NCBI RefSeq assembly: GCF_035222485.1
Contig: NC_085920.1
Coordinates: 4,092,001 to 4,156,000, forward strand
Length of the DNA: 64,000 nt
Source of the DNA: Podospora pseudoanserina
Taxonomy: Eukaryota > Ascomycota > Sordariomycetes > Sordariales > Podosporaceae
Reading direction: 5' to 3'
Part shown: positions 34,140 to 46,000 of the stretch, piece after piece
Layout of the letters: each line of letters starts with the position of its first letter
Numbering within the stretch: position 1 is the first letter of the stretch
Position numbers and translations under genes: made by a program
Notes under the pieces: model-generated
What the model was told of the DNA's origin: nothing
Seen by the model: the letters and a program-made list of their open reading frames with translations, nothing else
Databases searched by the model: none

Positions 34140-35504
34140 ATGTCATACCTTTCCGCCGTCCAGTCGGCCCTCTTCTACTATCTGGCCTGCACACCATGTT
34201 ACGCGTGCGTCGGAAACCACAAGGCGGCGAAGCAGGCCAAGAAGGAGAGAGAAATGAAGGCACAAATCATCTTGGAGCAGCCACACTTGTACCGACATCC
34301 AGATCCATTCCAGACGAATCCCTACTGGGAAGAGGAAATTAAGATGGGTCCAAGCTTACCAAAGAAGGGGAAGAATATCGATCGGTCCAGCAAGAGCTTG
34401 AGTCAACGGCGCTTGACAGCGGCGAGCAGGGACGGCGGTGCGAGTATAGGCGCGGGCAGCAGCGTGATGTTCAACATGGGGAGTCCCACATCTACCGTCG
34501 GGCCCAGACCTTCAGTCAGCACGACCATTGCCCCTACGGTGGTAGGAGATGCGGAGATGGCGAGCCCGACGCTGAGCAAAACGATATCGGTATCGACCGC
34601 CGACGACTGGAATCTGAAGCCATACCAACGCGAGGATGAGGAACTTTGGGGGCACGAGTATGAGAGTCAGAGGAGGACGCAGAAGCTCGTGGATGCTCTT
34701 AAGCAGGCTGGCTCGTCTGCTGGGCGGTTTGTCGAGTCCAAGCTTGGCTTGGAGAAGCAGGTTACTGAGCAGGACCGATACGACTTTTACTTTGCACCGA
34801 AAAACCCACCAGTCAACGAATACCACCCACCGGTTGTCAGCAGCAAGCCCGCCCACAAGGATGGGCTTCGCTGGATGTTGCAGCCTCCGCCGCCCGCCAA
34901 GGTCATGGAGGGTAAGGTACCGGTTAGCAGAAGCGCGAGTTTGATGAGTGTGAACTCGAGAAGGACGGTATCGACAGTGGGAAGCGGGTCATTGGGCAGA
35001 CTGGTTGGCGAGAAGGCTCTTGAGGCTAAGAGTCGGAGAGGCGAGACGCCATTCGACGACAGGTTGTCGTCCGCGTCGCTTGCTAGGACAAGGTCAAGAA
35101 GGACAATCGTTTCGACCGTGCGGACAAGAAGCCGTCGGACTACGCGAGCGACCAGCTTCTCGACCGAATCCGATGACTCCTCTGACGATCTTCACCACCG
35201 AATGGCGAGAAGGAGAAACCACCGCCCAGTAGCCACTCCCGAAGTTGACTCTGACGACGAGAAGGAGTACAACACCAAGAACATTGAGGCGGGTATTTCT
35301 GTCACCCCTCCCATGTCAACCCACCCAACACATGCTGCCCAAAAACCAAGACTGGCTACCATCCTCAGCTCTGCGGTCGTTGTCGTTGACCAGGTCCCAT
35401 CATCACAAAAGACATCCTCTTCGCCACTTCAAGAAGTCACCAACAGCACAACAACAGTCACGAATTCGAGATCAACAGAATCGTCTGGCAAGATCACAGC
35501 TTGA
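34140..35504 (+). CDS. Ser/Arg-rich fungal protein with Cys-containing N-terminal segment
   Basis: Single exon, 454 residues. It starts MSYLSAVQSALFYYLACTPC, a short hydrophobic stretch with three cysteines (Cys17, Cys20 and one just after), which could be lipidated or membrane-associated. A charged helix follows (KAAKQAKKEREMKAQIILEQ) and then HLYRHPDPFQTNPYWEEEI, which looks like a conserved block. Later blocks include DWNLKPYQREDEELWGHEYE, a helix TQKLVDALKQAGSSAGRFVE, and QDRYDFYFAPKNPPVNEYHP. The rest is Ser/Thr/Arg-rich and disordered, with RS and acidic clusters. No enzyme motif. Family function unknown. The N-terminal palmitoylation reading is inference. Confidence 0.85.
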   Translation: MSYLSAVQSALFYYLACTPCYACVGNHKAAKQAKKEREMKAQIILEQPHLYRHPDPFQTNPYWEEEIKMGPSLPKKGKNIDRSSKSLSQRRLTAASRDGGASIGAGSSVMFNMGSPTSTVGPRPSVSTTIAPTVVGDAEMASPTLSKTISVSTADDWNLKPYQREDEELWGHEYESQRRTQKLVDALKQAGSSAGRFVESKLGLEKQVTEQDRYDFYFAPKNPPVNEYHPPVVSSKPAHKDGLRWMLQPPPPAKVMEGKVPVSRSASLMSVNSRRTVSTVGSGSLGRLVGEKALEAKSRRGETPFDDRLSSASLARTRSRRTIVSTVRTRSRRTTRATSFSTESDDSSDDLHHRMARRRNHRPVATPEVDSDDEKEYNTKNIEAGISVTPPMSTHPTHAAQKPRLATILSSAVVVVDQVPSSQKTSSSPLQEVTNSTTTVTNSRSTESSGKITA

Positions 35505-36303
35505 AAACATGCAAGGCTGATGATCATGTTTCCTTTTTTTTCGTTTCTTCCTTCTCTCAGTCTGTCTCTGGAAATTGGGAAAGCATCGTCATCATCATCA
35601 TCATCATCATCATCATTATTGGGTGTTTTATTGAACCTCATCAGCATTTTTTTTTTGCGTTTTTCTGTGGTATCGAAACCTCTCGCATTTGTGCATCAAG
35701 GGGGTCGGCAGGGGGTATCGTCGTTTGTTTTGTTTCAAATACTACTACTAGTTGTTTGTGCTGGGCGATGGTGTTGGAGGAGTTTCTGTCTTTTTATGGG
35801 GCTACCTAGGCCATCTCGCCTGGAAGGGGCTACAAATGCAAAATTGCCTTTACTGTCATCCGTCTTTTACTTTTAATTCCGTTTTTGTTTCCTGTCAGCA
35901 TTGCACCAAAGTAAGAGCATGCCCTTGGATTTTGTCTACTTGTTTAACTGTCTCTCTCTATTGTTGGCGGTTGGGGCCTAGTTCCTAAACGTCTTTGGTC
36001 AAATATAGTGTTATGAAAAGGTGATGGGGTGGTTGTGGGCTGATGATGAGGTTGATGGCGAAGGTAGCGTGGTAGAAATTAAAAGAATTATCATTACAAT
36101 CAGGTGCCAGAACAACTTAACGGGTAATACCATACCTTAGCTATTAAAAGACTTCAAACCAACATAAGATTTATCTGCTTTTTCTAGCTTCACATATTGG
36201 CTAGATTTCTACCCTCCAGCTTTCCGTTTGAACCTCATCCATAATAGTAATACCAAACACCGATAACGCCCTTTTATTTCGCTTTAATCATGGCAACAAA
36301 AGT
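35505..36303. other. Intergenic between convergent genes
   Basis: Two 3' flanks. Contains a (CAT)n run at 35584-35616 on a T-rich background, no gene. Confidence 0.55.
35584..35616. repeat. (CAT)n trinucleotide repeat
   Basis: About 11 CAT units with one CGT variant, in the 3' flank of the gene ending at 35504. Confidence 0.9.
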
Positions 36304-36855
36304 TTACAGATGCATACCCCCCTCCTCATCATCCACACCCATATCTCCCATCCTCTCCTCCATCCTCCGTCTTAGTTCCTCATCACCGATAGAGCCCCCT
36401 TGTTGTGCTTGTCCACCCCCGGAAACATCATCCATCACCACCTCCCCATTGACAATCCTCCCAGCCTGGAAAGTCCCATCCGTCCAGGCCGAGTGCCTTT
36501 CCCCATTTGTCTCTGCCATCACCCCAGGCTCTTGCTTGTCGAGTTTTTCTATTTCTTCTTTCGACTGGAACTCTGTCCAGCTGAGCCCGCGGGTCTCGAC
36601 CTCTGCCTTGACGAGGCTGATGCGCTCTTGCATGCGGGCGATGACGATGTTGTTTTCGGAGATGGCTTCCACGCAGACGGGGTCGGGGGGACCGGAGGAG
36701 GGGTGGGCGAAGGGGTGGAGCTGCTCGTTGGAGTAGTCGAGGTGGGCGATTGAGTTGCGGAGCTCGAGGACTTTTAGGTGGAGGGAGGGGAGGGGGAGGG
36801 AGGGGAGGGCGGAGGCGAAGGCGGAGGGGGTTATGGGTGTGCTGGAGGATGACAT
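36304..36855 (-). CDS. Small helical protein of unknown function
   Basis: Single exon, 183 residues from the ATG at 36855 (MSSSSTPITPSAFASALPSL). The N-terminal half is a predicted amphipathic helix region (HLKVLELRNSIAHLDYSNEQ, then LHPFA). A second helix follows (EAISENNIVIARMQERISLV, then KAEVETRG), so a coiled-coil hairpin is likely. The C-terminal half is polar and acidic and ends EERMGDMGVDDEEGGMHL. No catalytic motif or membrane span. The small helical layout is typical of subunits of larger assemblies (for example tethering or trafficking complexes), but I cannot name one. It is head-to-head with the rhomboid gene (477 bp between starts). Confidence 0.8.
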   Translation of the reverse strand: MSSSSTPITPSAFASALPSLPLPSLHLKVLELRNSIAHLDYSNEQLHPFAHPSSGPPDPVCVEAISENNIVIARMQERISLVKAEVETRGLSWTEFQSKEEIEKLDKQEPGVMAETNGERHSAWTDGTFQAGRIVNGEVVMDDVSGGGQAQQGGSIGDEELRRRMEERMGDMGVDDEEGGMHL

Positions 36856-37332
36856 TGTGGTTGTGGTTGGATAGATGGATTGGTGGTTCGGATTGGAGTT
36901 GTCGAGTTGAGGGGAATTGGGAGTCGGGGAATAAGACTGGGGGGCGTGGAGAGTGTGTGGTGTTTTGTTTTTAAGATTGACTGTTCTGTTTGATGGTGGA
37001 ACGCTGCTGGATGGAAGAGCTTCGATTGATGGCGGCGGCGGCAAAACAGCCAGGGTCCCACGTGGAGCAGTCGCCCTCGCTCCCGCAGTGGGGTCGTTTG
37101 ATGGAAGGTAATCTGACCAACCAGACACACCAATATTGCCGGGACGTGCCGGAAAGAAGTGGTGGGTTCAAGGAACGCTTTCGATTTCCGTCTTTTCTTT
37201 TTGGTAGCGGAGGGCCCAAGCTTCCTGTTCCACCACATTCAACCCACCATTTCCCGCTCCACCAAAGCTTTCCCACAGTTTGATGGTCAGTTTGCGCAAG
37301 TCGGCGCAACGGCTGGCGCCTGATTTGCGACA
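36856..37332. promoter_or_regulatory. Bidirectional promoter region
   Basis: 477 bp between the start codons of the small helical protein (-) and the rhomboid protease (+). No other feature is recognised. The left 250 bp are purine-rich on the plus strand (CT-rich leader of the minus gene). Confidence 0.5.
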
Positions 37333-39042
37333 ATGAGCTGCTCTTCACTGGGCGTGAATGCCTTCCGGCCCAGTGTCCAGGTAGCCACTCACCATCTTTC
37401 CAGACTCTCCCGTCCAGTGTCCACGCCGATCGTCTTTCCGGTCCGGTTTCTCTCGTCGACCCCTCCGCCATATTATAGCCGACAGTTCCAGCATAGACGA
37501 CGATCCGGTCGGAACATCACCAGTCACACCCTCCTCCGAAAGCCATTGCCGTGGCCTACAGCCGCGCAACGATTCGGGGTTCGAACGGTCTTTGGGGGAA
37601 GGATAGTATACAAGCACTACATCGAGCTGCCGCCCAATTATACCGATGAGGATGGGTTGGATTTTACAAGCAAGGATCTCAGGCCTGAAGAAGTCCACGC
37701 GATCTTTGGGGCCGATATCGATGCGTACAATGCAAACAAACTGCTAAAGATTATTCACGGCCGCCGCGTCGCTGGCACTCTTGAAGACCCTGCGGTTGCG
37801 GGCCGCTCCTACGGCTATATTGTGGAGCAACGGCAAAAGGCTCTTGCCTATCTTCGGGATCACTACCCAGTTGATGAGATTGCCAATGCCGGTCTGCGCG
37901 CTGAAGATGAGCTGGCGGCTCTGGAGGCGTTGGAGGAAGACGTCACGCCCGAAACCACGGAGGAACTGGATGCCAAGAAGGCGCCGCGAGAACCGACCGG
38001 GAAGACCAATAAGCTGTACAAAGGCGCAATACAAAAGAACAAGAGTGTCTATGGCGACAGTGTGGTGGAACAGCTCCGCATCGAGAACGAGGCGAAGTGG
38101 GCGGCCGAGAAGAAGCGTCTGGAGGAGGAAGAAGCAAAGAAGGCAGAGGAGGAAAGGAACGGAGTTGCTGGTCCCCTCACGCCGCTCACCCATCCGGAAA
38201 AGTTTGGGAAACTCAGCCCTACGGTACAAAAATGGATCACGTCTGCTACGTCTGATTTGAAGGAACCACCGAAGCTGTCGGCTTGGCAGCGGCTTTGGCC
38301 TTCGGCAACGTTTGTGCTTGTGTTGCTTGGTGGCCTTGGGGTTTACATTTATACCTACAAGCCGGCGAAGCGCAACGAGCGCTGGTTTCCCGAGATTCCC
38401 CCAGCAGCTGCGACGGTTGGTGCGCTCATTCTTTTGAACACGTTGGTCCATGCGGCCTGGAAACTTCCCGCGCTGTGGGCGCCGTTCAACAAGTACTTGT
38501 TGATCACGCCGGCGGTTCCCAAACCGTTTGCTCTCCTTGGCGCCATGTTTTCTCACCAGGCGTTTGGTCACTTGGCGGTCAACATGGGCTTTCTATGGGT
38601 TGTTGGCACCTTGCTCCACGATGACATTGGACGGGCCAAGTTCCTTGGGCTTTACCTTGGGAGCGGTCTCGTGGCGGCGATGACTTCGATGACGGAGTTT
38701 GTACTCCGCCAGAGGTGGAATATCAGCACGTTGGGAGCGTCAGGTGCGGTTTATGGTGCTATTGGAGCGTACTGCTGGATGCACCGGCTTGACGGCCACC
38801 GGATTTTTGGGTTCCCTCCCCCGCCGAGTGAAGGGTTGAAGGGGATTGTCTTTTTGGCCTTTGTTGTTGCGACGAACATCTCATTCTTGTTCTCGAGGGC
38901 TGCGCGGAGCAGGATAGATGTTACATCTCATTTTGCGGGGCTGGCGGCTGGCGTAGCTGCGGGAGAATGGATCTTGCGCAGGAAGGAGGCAGAGAAGAAG
39001 GCGAGGATGGAGACGATGGCGGTTAGGGTGAGTAAGGTGTAA
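37333..39042 (+). CDS. Mitochondrial rhomboid protease (Pcp1/Rbd1/PARL type)
   Basis: Single exon, 569 residues. The N-terminus is Arg/Ser-rich without acidic residues (about 1-90), as in a mitochondrial presequence. A long charged, partly coiled-coil spacer follows (about 195-275; KWAAEKKRLEEEEAKKAEEE). The membrane core opens with span ATFVLVLLGGLGVYIYTY. It then has the FSHQAFGHLAVNMGFLW block (HxxxN in helix 2), TLGASGAVYGAIGAYCW with catalytic Ser470 in GASG, and DVTSHFAGLAAGVAAG with catalytic His533. This Ser-His dyad and the 1+6 span layout define the inner-membrane rhomboids. In yeast the homologue cleaves Mgm1 (OPA1) and Ccp1, controlling fusion and cristae. The spacer is longer than in yeast. 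Confidence 0.95.
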   Translation: MSCSSLGVNAFRPSVQVATHHLSRLSRPVSTPIVFPVRFLSSTPPPYYSRQFQHRRRSGRNITSHTLLRKPLPWPTAAQRFGVRTVFGGRIVYKHYIELPPNYTDEDGLDFTSKDLRPEEVHAIFGADIDAYNANKLLKIIHGRRVAGTLEDPAVAGRSYGYIVEQRQKALAYLRDHYPVDEIANAGLRAEDELAALEALEEDVTPETTEELDAKKAPREPTGKTNKLYKGAIQKNKSVYGDSVVEQLRIENEAKWAAEKKRLEEEEAKKAEEERNGVAGPLTPLTHPEKFGKLSPTVQKWITSATSDLKEPPKLSAWQRLWPSATFVLVLLGGLGVYIYTYKPAKRNERWFPEIPPAAATVGALILLNTLVHAAWKLPALWAPFNKYLLITPAVPKPFALLGAMFSHQAFGHLAVNMGFLWVVGTLLHDDIGRAKFLGLYLGSGLVAAMTSMTEFVLRQRWNISTLGASGAVYGAIGAYCWMHRLDGHRIFGFPPPPSEGLKGIVFLAFVVATNISFLFSRAARSRIDVTSHFAGLAAGVAAGEWILRRKEAEKKARMETMAVRVSKV

Positions 39043-40459
39043 GTGGGTGTAAAGACTAGGTAGGAGTGGGAGTGTGTGTTGTTTCACAGGATCTGAACTA
39101 GGGCTCATCTTGTATCACTAATGGGGAATTTTTTTGTTGTATGGACACCTACAGAGAGAGAGACACGATTGAGGCCGCCTGTGGAACGCAAACCAACCTA
39201 TCTGCAGACACGTTTTTATTCTCGCGATTTTGCTTACCGAGACTGGAAACAGAAGGTCTTGTGTGTGCGTGTGTTGGGGCCGAATTACAATGAAGAAAAA
39301 GGGGGTGCTCAGGAGATGGGGGTCGTTTACAGATTTCCCATTCTGGACAATTTATCTTCAGCTCCCTCCCTGTGCCGACTAGCCGGAATTGTAAAAGGGT
39401 GATTGGTCAATTAGCAATCAGTATTGCGGAAAGAGAGACCCCACATGAAGGAGAGCACAGGCAGCGCTGACGCAAGAATGCGACGCCAAGAGAGCGAGGT
39501 TCGCGATGATGGCATTTTTTTGGGTTTTTTTGGGGGTTTTTTTTTTTTTTGGCAGGCCTCCAACATTTATTGCTTTGGTGAGAGATAACGGAAATTGGCG
39601 TGGAATGGGCCAATTACCCAACTACCCTACTGCACGAGGGGAGTTTCTGAGAGAAAGGAAGGGTTCTCCAATGTTCAGCTGCTACGGGGAGAGTGGTGAT
39701 CACCTACCTAGCCCCGCCAGCCACCAACATGCTTGTCAGCCAGCCTTGGTTTGGAGGAGACGAACACTGTCCCACACCCCCTCCCTTTGGCTTCTTTCCC
39801 GCCCGTTTTGCCATCGCGGCACACAAAGTCGTGCCCCTTGAAATCTTGTGTTCCCTTATGATACTGACAGAGGGAAGACAGGGAGAATGACGTCTCCCCC
39901 GCCCGCGATCACAGGGTAGCTTGGCATTTTTACCTTGGCCTGTTTTTCCTTGCTTCGAAGGGGTACTCGAGATCAAGCTTGATGGAATCGGGATCTAAGA
40001 TATATCTGGGTGTAGGGGGGCGCCAAGTTAAGAAAGGACAAGGATAGGACATGCAGCCCGGGTTTCCCCCATCGTTGTGCTGTTTTCGCGCCGCAATTTC
40101 AAGGTATGGATATAAGGTGAGGTTGGGGAGGGAGGGGTGAGGTCGGGATCGAAAATAAATACATACCTGGTAGTCTTACACACACACACACTCACACATC
40201 CCATTTTCGCCAGCCTCTTTTTTCTTTTTCCTCTCTTTCTTTCTTTCTTTATTTGTTGACTTGTTGCTGTTTGGTTTCGAGCAGGTTTTTGCCAAACGTG
40301 CAATTCGACAAAGAGAGATAGATCTGTTGTTGATCTACTACATTGAACTGATCTACCTTATACACCTCCCTCTCTGCGATTTTTTGTAAACAAAGTCGCA
40401 CTTACCGACCTCAGGCGCAAAAAGTGTCGCGACGGCACATTGAGAACACCCCGGTCGAG
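39043..40459. other. Intergenic, PhoD-like gene upstream region
   Basis: No gene seen. A T/G homopolymer mosaic lies at 39516-39551, short CA and CT runs at 40180-40255, and a ctaggtaggag element at 39056-39066. The last 250 bp are pyrimidine-rich (probable leader). Confidence 0.5.
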
Positions 40460-43053
40460 ATGACTTCCCCGAGCAGCCCCCCTCACGGCGACGACGAGAT
40501 TGGCGACGACGCGCGCAACCCTTATGCTTCCCAGTCCCGCTGGCGCCATGCCGAGTCCTCTGCCTATGCCAAGTATGAACAAGAGCGCGCTGGCGGCGCT
40601 GCTCACCATCACCATCACCACCACCATAACGGCCCTGTAGCGCGCGAGGCGGATGCGCGAGGTGGTGTGGGAGATCTGGCTAACTTTCTGAACAAATCGA
40701 GGGTTGAACCGGAGAATCCCAACGGGGATGAGCGCCCTACGAGCATGCGCTTCAAGCCCGTCATGGCTGGCGCGGAAGAGGCCCGCGCCGCGACGGGCCA
40801 CGCGGAGGATGCGCCGGCTGCTGAGTCGGCGATTAAGGCTTCGTCGGGGCCGCCGGCGGATGGGAAGGAGGTGGCGGTTGGACCGCTGATTAACTACCGG
40901 AGGATGGAGGGGAATACTTGGATTGGGAGCGTGTTGGTTGTTGTTGTTGGTGGGGGGAGGGAGCAGCCTTTTACGCCGTCGCTCAACCTTCGCAGGGCTG
41001 GGGAGGGAGGTCAGGGGGTGGATGTTGAGGGTGTGTGTCTGTATTCGGACCCGAGGAATACCTTTTGGAGGTTTGACCTTGCGGTGGAGATGGGGGGGAG
41101 GGAGATCAAGTGGGAGTATGAGCTGCCTGGGTTGAGGTACAAGAGCCAGTCGAAGCCGAGGGTGAATGCGTTCTTCGTGCCGGCCATCACGGAGAGCATG
41201 AGGATCATGTTTCACAGCTGCAATGGGTTCAGTGTGGGCACGGATGAGGAGGCGTACAGCGGGGCGTGCTTGTGGAATGATGTTATGAGGAAGCATCAGG
41301 AGAGGCCGTTTCATGTCATGATTGGAGGTGGTGATCAGATTTACAACGATGGGATTCGGGTGCAGGGGCCGCTTAGGAAGTGGACTGCGATTGGGAATCC
41401 GAAGAAGAGGAGGGATTATCCTTTTCCGGAATCGTTGAGGGAGGAGTGTGATGACTACTATTTGAAGAACTATATCCGCTGGTAAGTTGAGAACAGGGGA
41501 TCGTTCTTGTCGTGGCCGGGAACTAACTGTTGCTACTCAGGTACGGCACTGAGCCCTTTGCTGCTGCCAATGGCCAAATTCCCCAGATCAATATCTGGGA
41601 TGACCACGACATTATCGACGGATTTGGCTCTTATGTCAACGACTTCATGAAGTGCGATGTTTTCAGAGGCATCGGTGGTGTCGCTCACAAGTACTACATG
41701 CTTTTCCAGCACCATCTCCCTCCGCCGCCGTCTACATACACCTCCGACGCGGTCCATGCGGCTGGTGGTGAGGAAGGACAGGGCGTGGATCCAAACCAGT
41801 TCATGACTGCCCATGTCCACCCCCAGATCACCGAGTCCGGCTATATCAACGGCCTGAAGCCAGGTCCATATGTTGCTGAGCACTCGCACAATGTGTACGC
41901 GAGGCTGGGTGCTAGGATAGCCTTCATTGGCCTTGACGCTCGCACCGAACGTACGAGGCACCAGATCAACTATCCCGAGACGTATGATGCCATTTTTGCT
42001 CGTCTCAAGGAGGAGTTCACTGCTGCCGCGAACTCGGACCAGCCTCTGAAGCACCTGATTCTCCTGCTGGGTGTGCCCATTGCCTATCCTCGCCTCACCT
42101 GGCTTGAAAACATCTTCTCCTCCCCAGTCATCGCCCCCATCAAGCTCCTCAACCGCCGCGTCGGTCTCGGCGGCAGCTTCTTCAACAGCTTCGACGGCAG
42201 CGTCGATCTGCTCGACGACCTCGACGACCACTACACCGCCCGCACCCACAAGAAAGAGCGCAACCGGCTCATTGAGCGCTTCCAGGCTTTGGCGGCCGAG
42301 TTCTCCATCCGCGTCACCATCCTCAGCGGTGACGTCCATCTCGCCGCCCTGGGACGCTTCTACTCCAACCCCAAGCTCAACATCGCGCCTGAAAACGACT
42401 ACCGCTACATCGCCAACGTGGTCTCCTCGGCCATTGTCAACAAGCCCCCTCCTGCCGCGGTAGCCAACCTGTTGGCCCGTCGCAACAAGATCCACCACCT
42501 CAACCACGAGACGGACGAGACATTGCTGAAGCTCTTTGACAAAGACCCAGGCGACAGCAACAAAACCTCCAAGTCCAACAACGTCACCATGCCGAGCCGA
42601 AACTTTGCCATCATCACGGAGAATTCGCCTAATAACGGCCAGCGGAACGGTGGCGGTCCGCTCAACTCTCACCAGGTTGATCAGAATCATTTGTTCCCGC
42701 CTGCCAATGGTGGTGGTGGTGCTCAGGGGTCTCAGGTCAGCCTTCCGCACTCCGCCCAGACCAATCCGGCGGCTCCCCGACCAAAGGACACGCGCCTTCC
42801 TATCGGGGCTGGTGAGGTCAACTGTGGCAGTAAGCACAAGGCCGCTATTCCGGGTGAACACGGCACGGGGTCTGACGGCGGGTTGGATGTGGTTATCCAG
42901 GTGGAGATTGACCAGCATGATGGGGAGGGAAGAACGGAGGGGTATGGGTTGACGATTCCGGCGTTGGATTATAGGGGAAAGAAGCCGGCTAGTGTGGTGG
43001 GGAGTGTTGGGGGGGGGAGCAGGAGGAGTGTGAGGAGCGGGAGGTCGCATTAA
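40460..43053 (+). CDS. PhoD-like metallophosphatase, fungal membrane-associated type
   Basis: Two exons (40460-41481, 41541-43053) with a 59-nt intron (GTAAGT, CTAAC, CTCAG) give 844 residues. The ATG at 40460 (MTSPSSPPHGDDEIGDD) is the first in frame. The N-terminal 150 residues are disordered and carry an eight-His run. The metal-site motifs follow: MIGGGDQIYNDGIRV (Asp/Gln/Asp ligand block), NIWDDHDIIDGFGSY (the WDDHD signature), ARIAFIGLDARTERT, ITILSGDVHLAALG-like VTILSGDVHLAALG (late ligand block). A Gly/Asn/Pro-rich C-terminal third follows. No signal peptide or clear span. PhoD enzymes are phosphodi/monoesterases with Fe/Ca centres. The substrate of this long fungal branch is not known to me. 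High GC3 yields a long mirror-image frame on the other strand. Confidence 0.92.
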
Positions 43054-46000
43054 GTCGAGGTGGAGGGGGGGACGGATTTGATACCATGTTTTGAAGTTTT
43101 GTATGAGGGAAGGATGGGAAAGGATGTTGATGGATAATGGTTGGATGTGTCGAGATTTTGTATGATGATAAATGGGTTGGCATATTTGCCGGCTGCTTGG
43201 ATGATGTCTTTTAGATAATGGGGGGCCTTACTTCTCTGGCTTTTCATTACTATACCTCTTGTTGCGCTTGCTTGTTTGCTATGGCTGCTAGGATACCATT
43301 AAACAAAATTCGAGTCTTGAGCTGTTGCCTGCTTTTACTCCTTTTTCACGTTACCCTATCAACATGTTACCACCACTGACACACATTACCACATTACCCC
43401 TTTTTACCACTGCCTCTTTTCACATTACATCTTACATCCCAGACTTAACTGTCTTCAATGCAATGCCGAAAACCACCAATGCACATCCCTCTTTTGCTTG
43501 ATGGTCTGAATTCGCAGTGGTTAACGGGAGGGAGTTCCGTTTATTTCTGTCATCAACAGCTCCCTCCTCAAGGGCAAGGGGTTTGTGGAGGGAGACTTCG
43601 ATGTCTCTCGCTCCTTCCCTTAGAAACTGGCTTTTGCTATGCTCCCTCCTCTCAGACCTCCGGCAGCTTCAATGCTCCTTCCTAGACCCTGCGATAGTTA
43701 CATCACTCCTGCCTATTGGATCTGGCCCTGAGTATGCTCCTGCCGATGGAAGCTGACAGCAATTCGTCCCTTTCTTCTCTAGGGGTTGAGGGTTGACCAG
43801 TGGATTTTCCACATTTTCCTTGTAACCTTCGCTACGATATGGAAGCTGTAAGCACGCAGTCTTGTTATAGATGGCTTCCGATATTCTTTCCTTGATGACA
43901 TCACCCGTGGACCTGGTCAGGATCCGGAAACGAAGATATCGCCAACATTGATCCCATAATGATCTGAAATCTCACAGTAGGCCGCCTAAAACGGCCGACC
44001 ACCCAGGCTGCCTGGACTCCCGCTTAGGTACAGACATGGGATGATCCGTGACAACGATTCAACCGCCGCACGGCCACAATTTTTCATCCCGTCTCGTCAT
44101 GTTACCGATCCCATCGCAATTATTGCGCGGCGCTGTTCTTTGCCAAGTCATCATCACCGCGGCTACACCACCTAATTTTCCTGTCATCCAGTCATTAAAA
44201 CCTGGGCTGTTCAAATCTCAAGAAGAGTGCCTGTCGCCATCGTCACCAACATCTCCTTTCAGGAAGCCCCAAGAAACATATCAGCCTGGGCCATTCGCCA
44301 AAGGGTTGCTGCCTTTCGCGTATGCTCTGACGAGTGAAACTATCACTCGCCTAGATAGACACATTTGGTTTTCCGCTTCGAGAGAAAGAGCCTTGAGCTC
44401 GTGTTGTGTTTAGCGAACAGATGAATTGAAGCACAGGAACAGAACAGGAAAACTGCCGGTGGATCAATCTGGGATTGAGTCACAGCTCACCTTCGTTTGG
44501 ACTGCTATTGAAGAAGATGATGGTATTAGGCCTTGATGCTCATCTCACTGTATCCAGGCCCTATCTCTACCCACATCCGTGGCACCTGTGCTGCATTGTT
44601 TGCTCACCTCTTCACACCATAGGTAGGAATCATCATCTCAAAGACTTTCAACATCAGTTTATGTAACCTGTGACAAGAACTTCGCATTTCAACTTTGACG
44701 CAAAGTCAACATGATGAAATAGGTAACAACAGAACCCAACACCCCTGAGCCGTGTGGCACCCTACGGACCACTATCACCTCCATCACGAGCAGCCCATAT
44801 GTAGCAGCGTGACGCATAGATTCAGTTTATACACACCCCAGAACTTCAGTTATGCTCTTCCCCTCTCTGCCCGATCGACACAGCCATTGTCCGTGAGCAA
44901 ATGTCGACAAAAGAACAGCCCACACAGCACGCCAGCGCCGCCAACCCACATGGGTAGGCTACATCTGCCGAATCTCTCCAAACGTACGTGGGAAACAAAA
45001 AAACGCCATCATCAGCGAGACGCCGCCTGAGCCAGTCAACTGCATTTGCATTACCATATTTGGTGAAAAGGTTTCTCTTGCCGCTTGTCTCACTACTTCT
45101 CAGCGAGGCTCTCGGTATGCCTGCTGTGAGGCTCTGATTAGAAAACGAACTCTGCAGGTAGACAAGAAAAATCTCAAAACGCAAGCCAAGGATGTCTGTC
45201 AAGGATAAGTATAAAATACTAGAGTAGCATTTCTGAATTCCTATCACCTTTGTCATATATGAAAACCCAAAGAGTGAATACCGTCTGCATTGCGCAAGGC
45301 GTGGAACATCCGAACCGGCCGTACACATACTGCAGTGTAAGGCGAGCAGGCAAAACTACCAACAAACGTGCCTTTTGCTCGGCCGCTTCTGACACGGGTG
45401 AAAATGTGAGAAGTGTTGCTGCTATAGTTGGTGGAGGCTCAAGCATCCAACTCGGGCACTCGGTTACCTTACTTACACACACACCTCTTCCCATTTGGTG
45501 CTTATGGCTTGCAGGATCTGGGGTTGGAGGAGCTCCTGTATAAGCCTGCAAGGCGCTCACTCATCGTCCCCATATCGAACCAAGAACGCCATCAATCCCC
45601 TCTCCTGTGTAAGAGCTACAGCGAGGAGTCCAGAAGCCCGCCCTGCGAACCTAAAAACCCAATCGGTCATCTCAAAAAACATCAAACTCTCCCGTCTCTT
45701 GCCTTGGGAACTTCAGCTGTGCCACTTGGTTGCCCCCTAGGTTGTTCAGTCTCAATATCACCCCTCTGGCCCTCCGTCTTGGCCCTGCATCTCTGCGCCG
45801 CAGACCCATCATGGGGAAGGGGAGACATACACACACACAACCCACAAATCGAGCCGGTGGTGTGGCCCTCCCTTTCACCGACCCTGACCAACCAGCTGCT
45901 CAACATGATATCTCGCTCAGCCCATCCCATCTTAACCGGCTAGGCTGGGTATATGCAAGGTCCCCAAATCAGGACTCAATATTCAGATCTTTTTCCATTG

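Noticed and set aside
37744-38571. 275-codon minus-strand frame inside the rhomboid gene
   Set aside because: Antisense shadow; Arg/Leu-rich with no motif.
41533-43050. 505-codon open frame on the minus strand mirroring the second exon of the PhoD-like gene
   Set aside because: It is the codon-register shadow of a GC3-rich gene; composition (Val/Arg/Gly-rich) and lack of motifs argue against coding.
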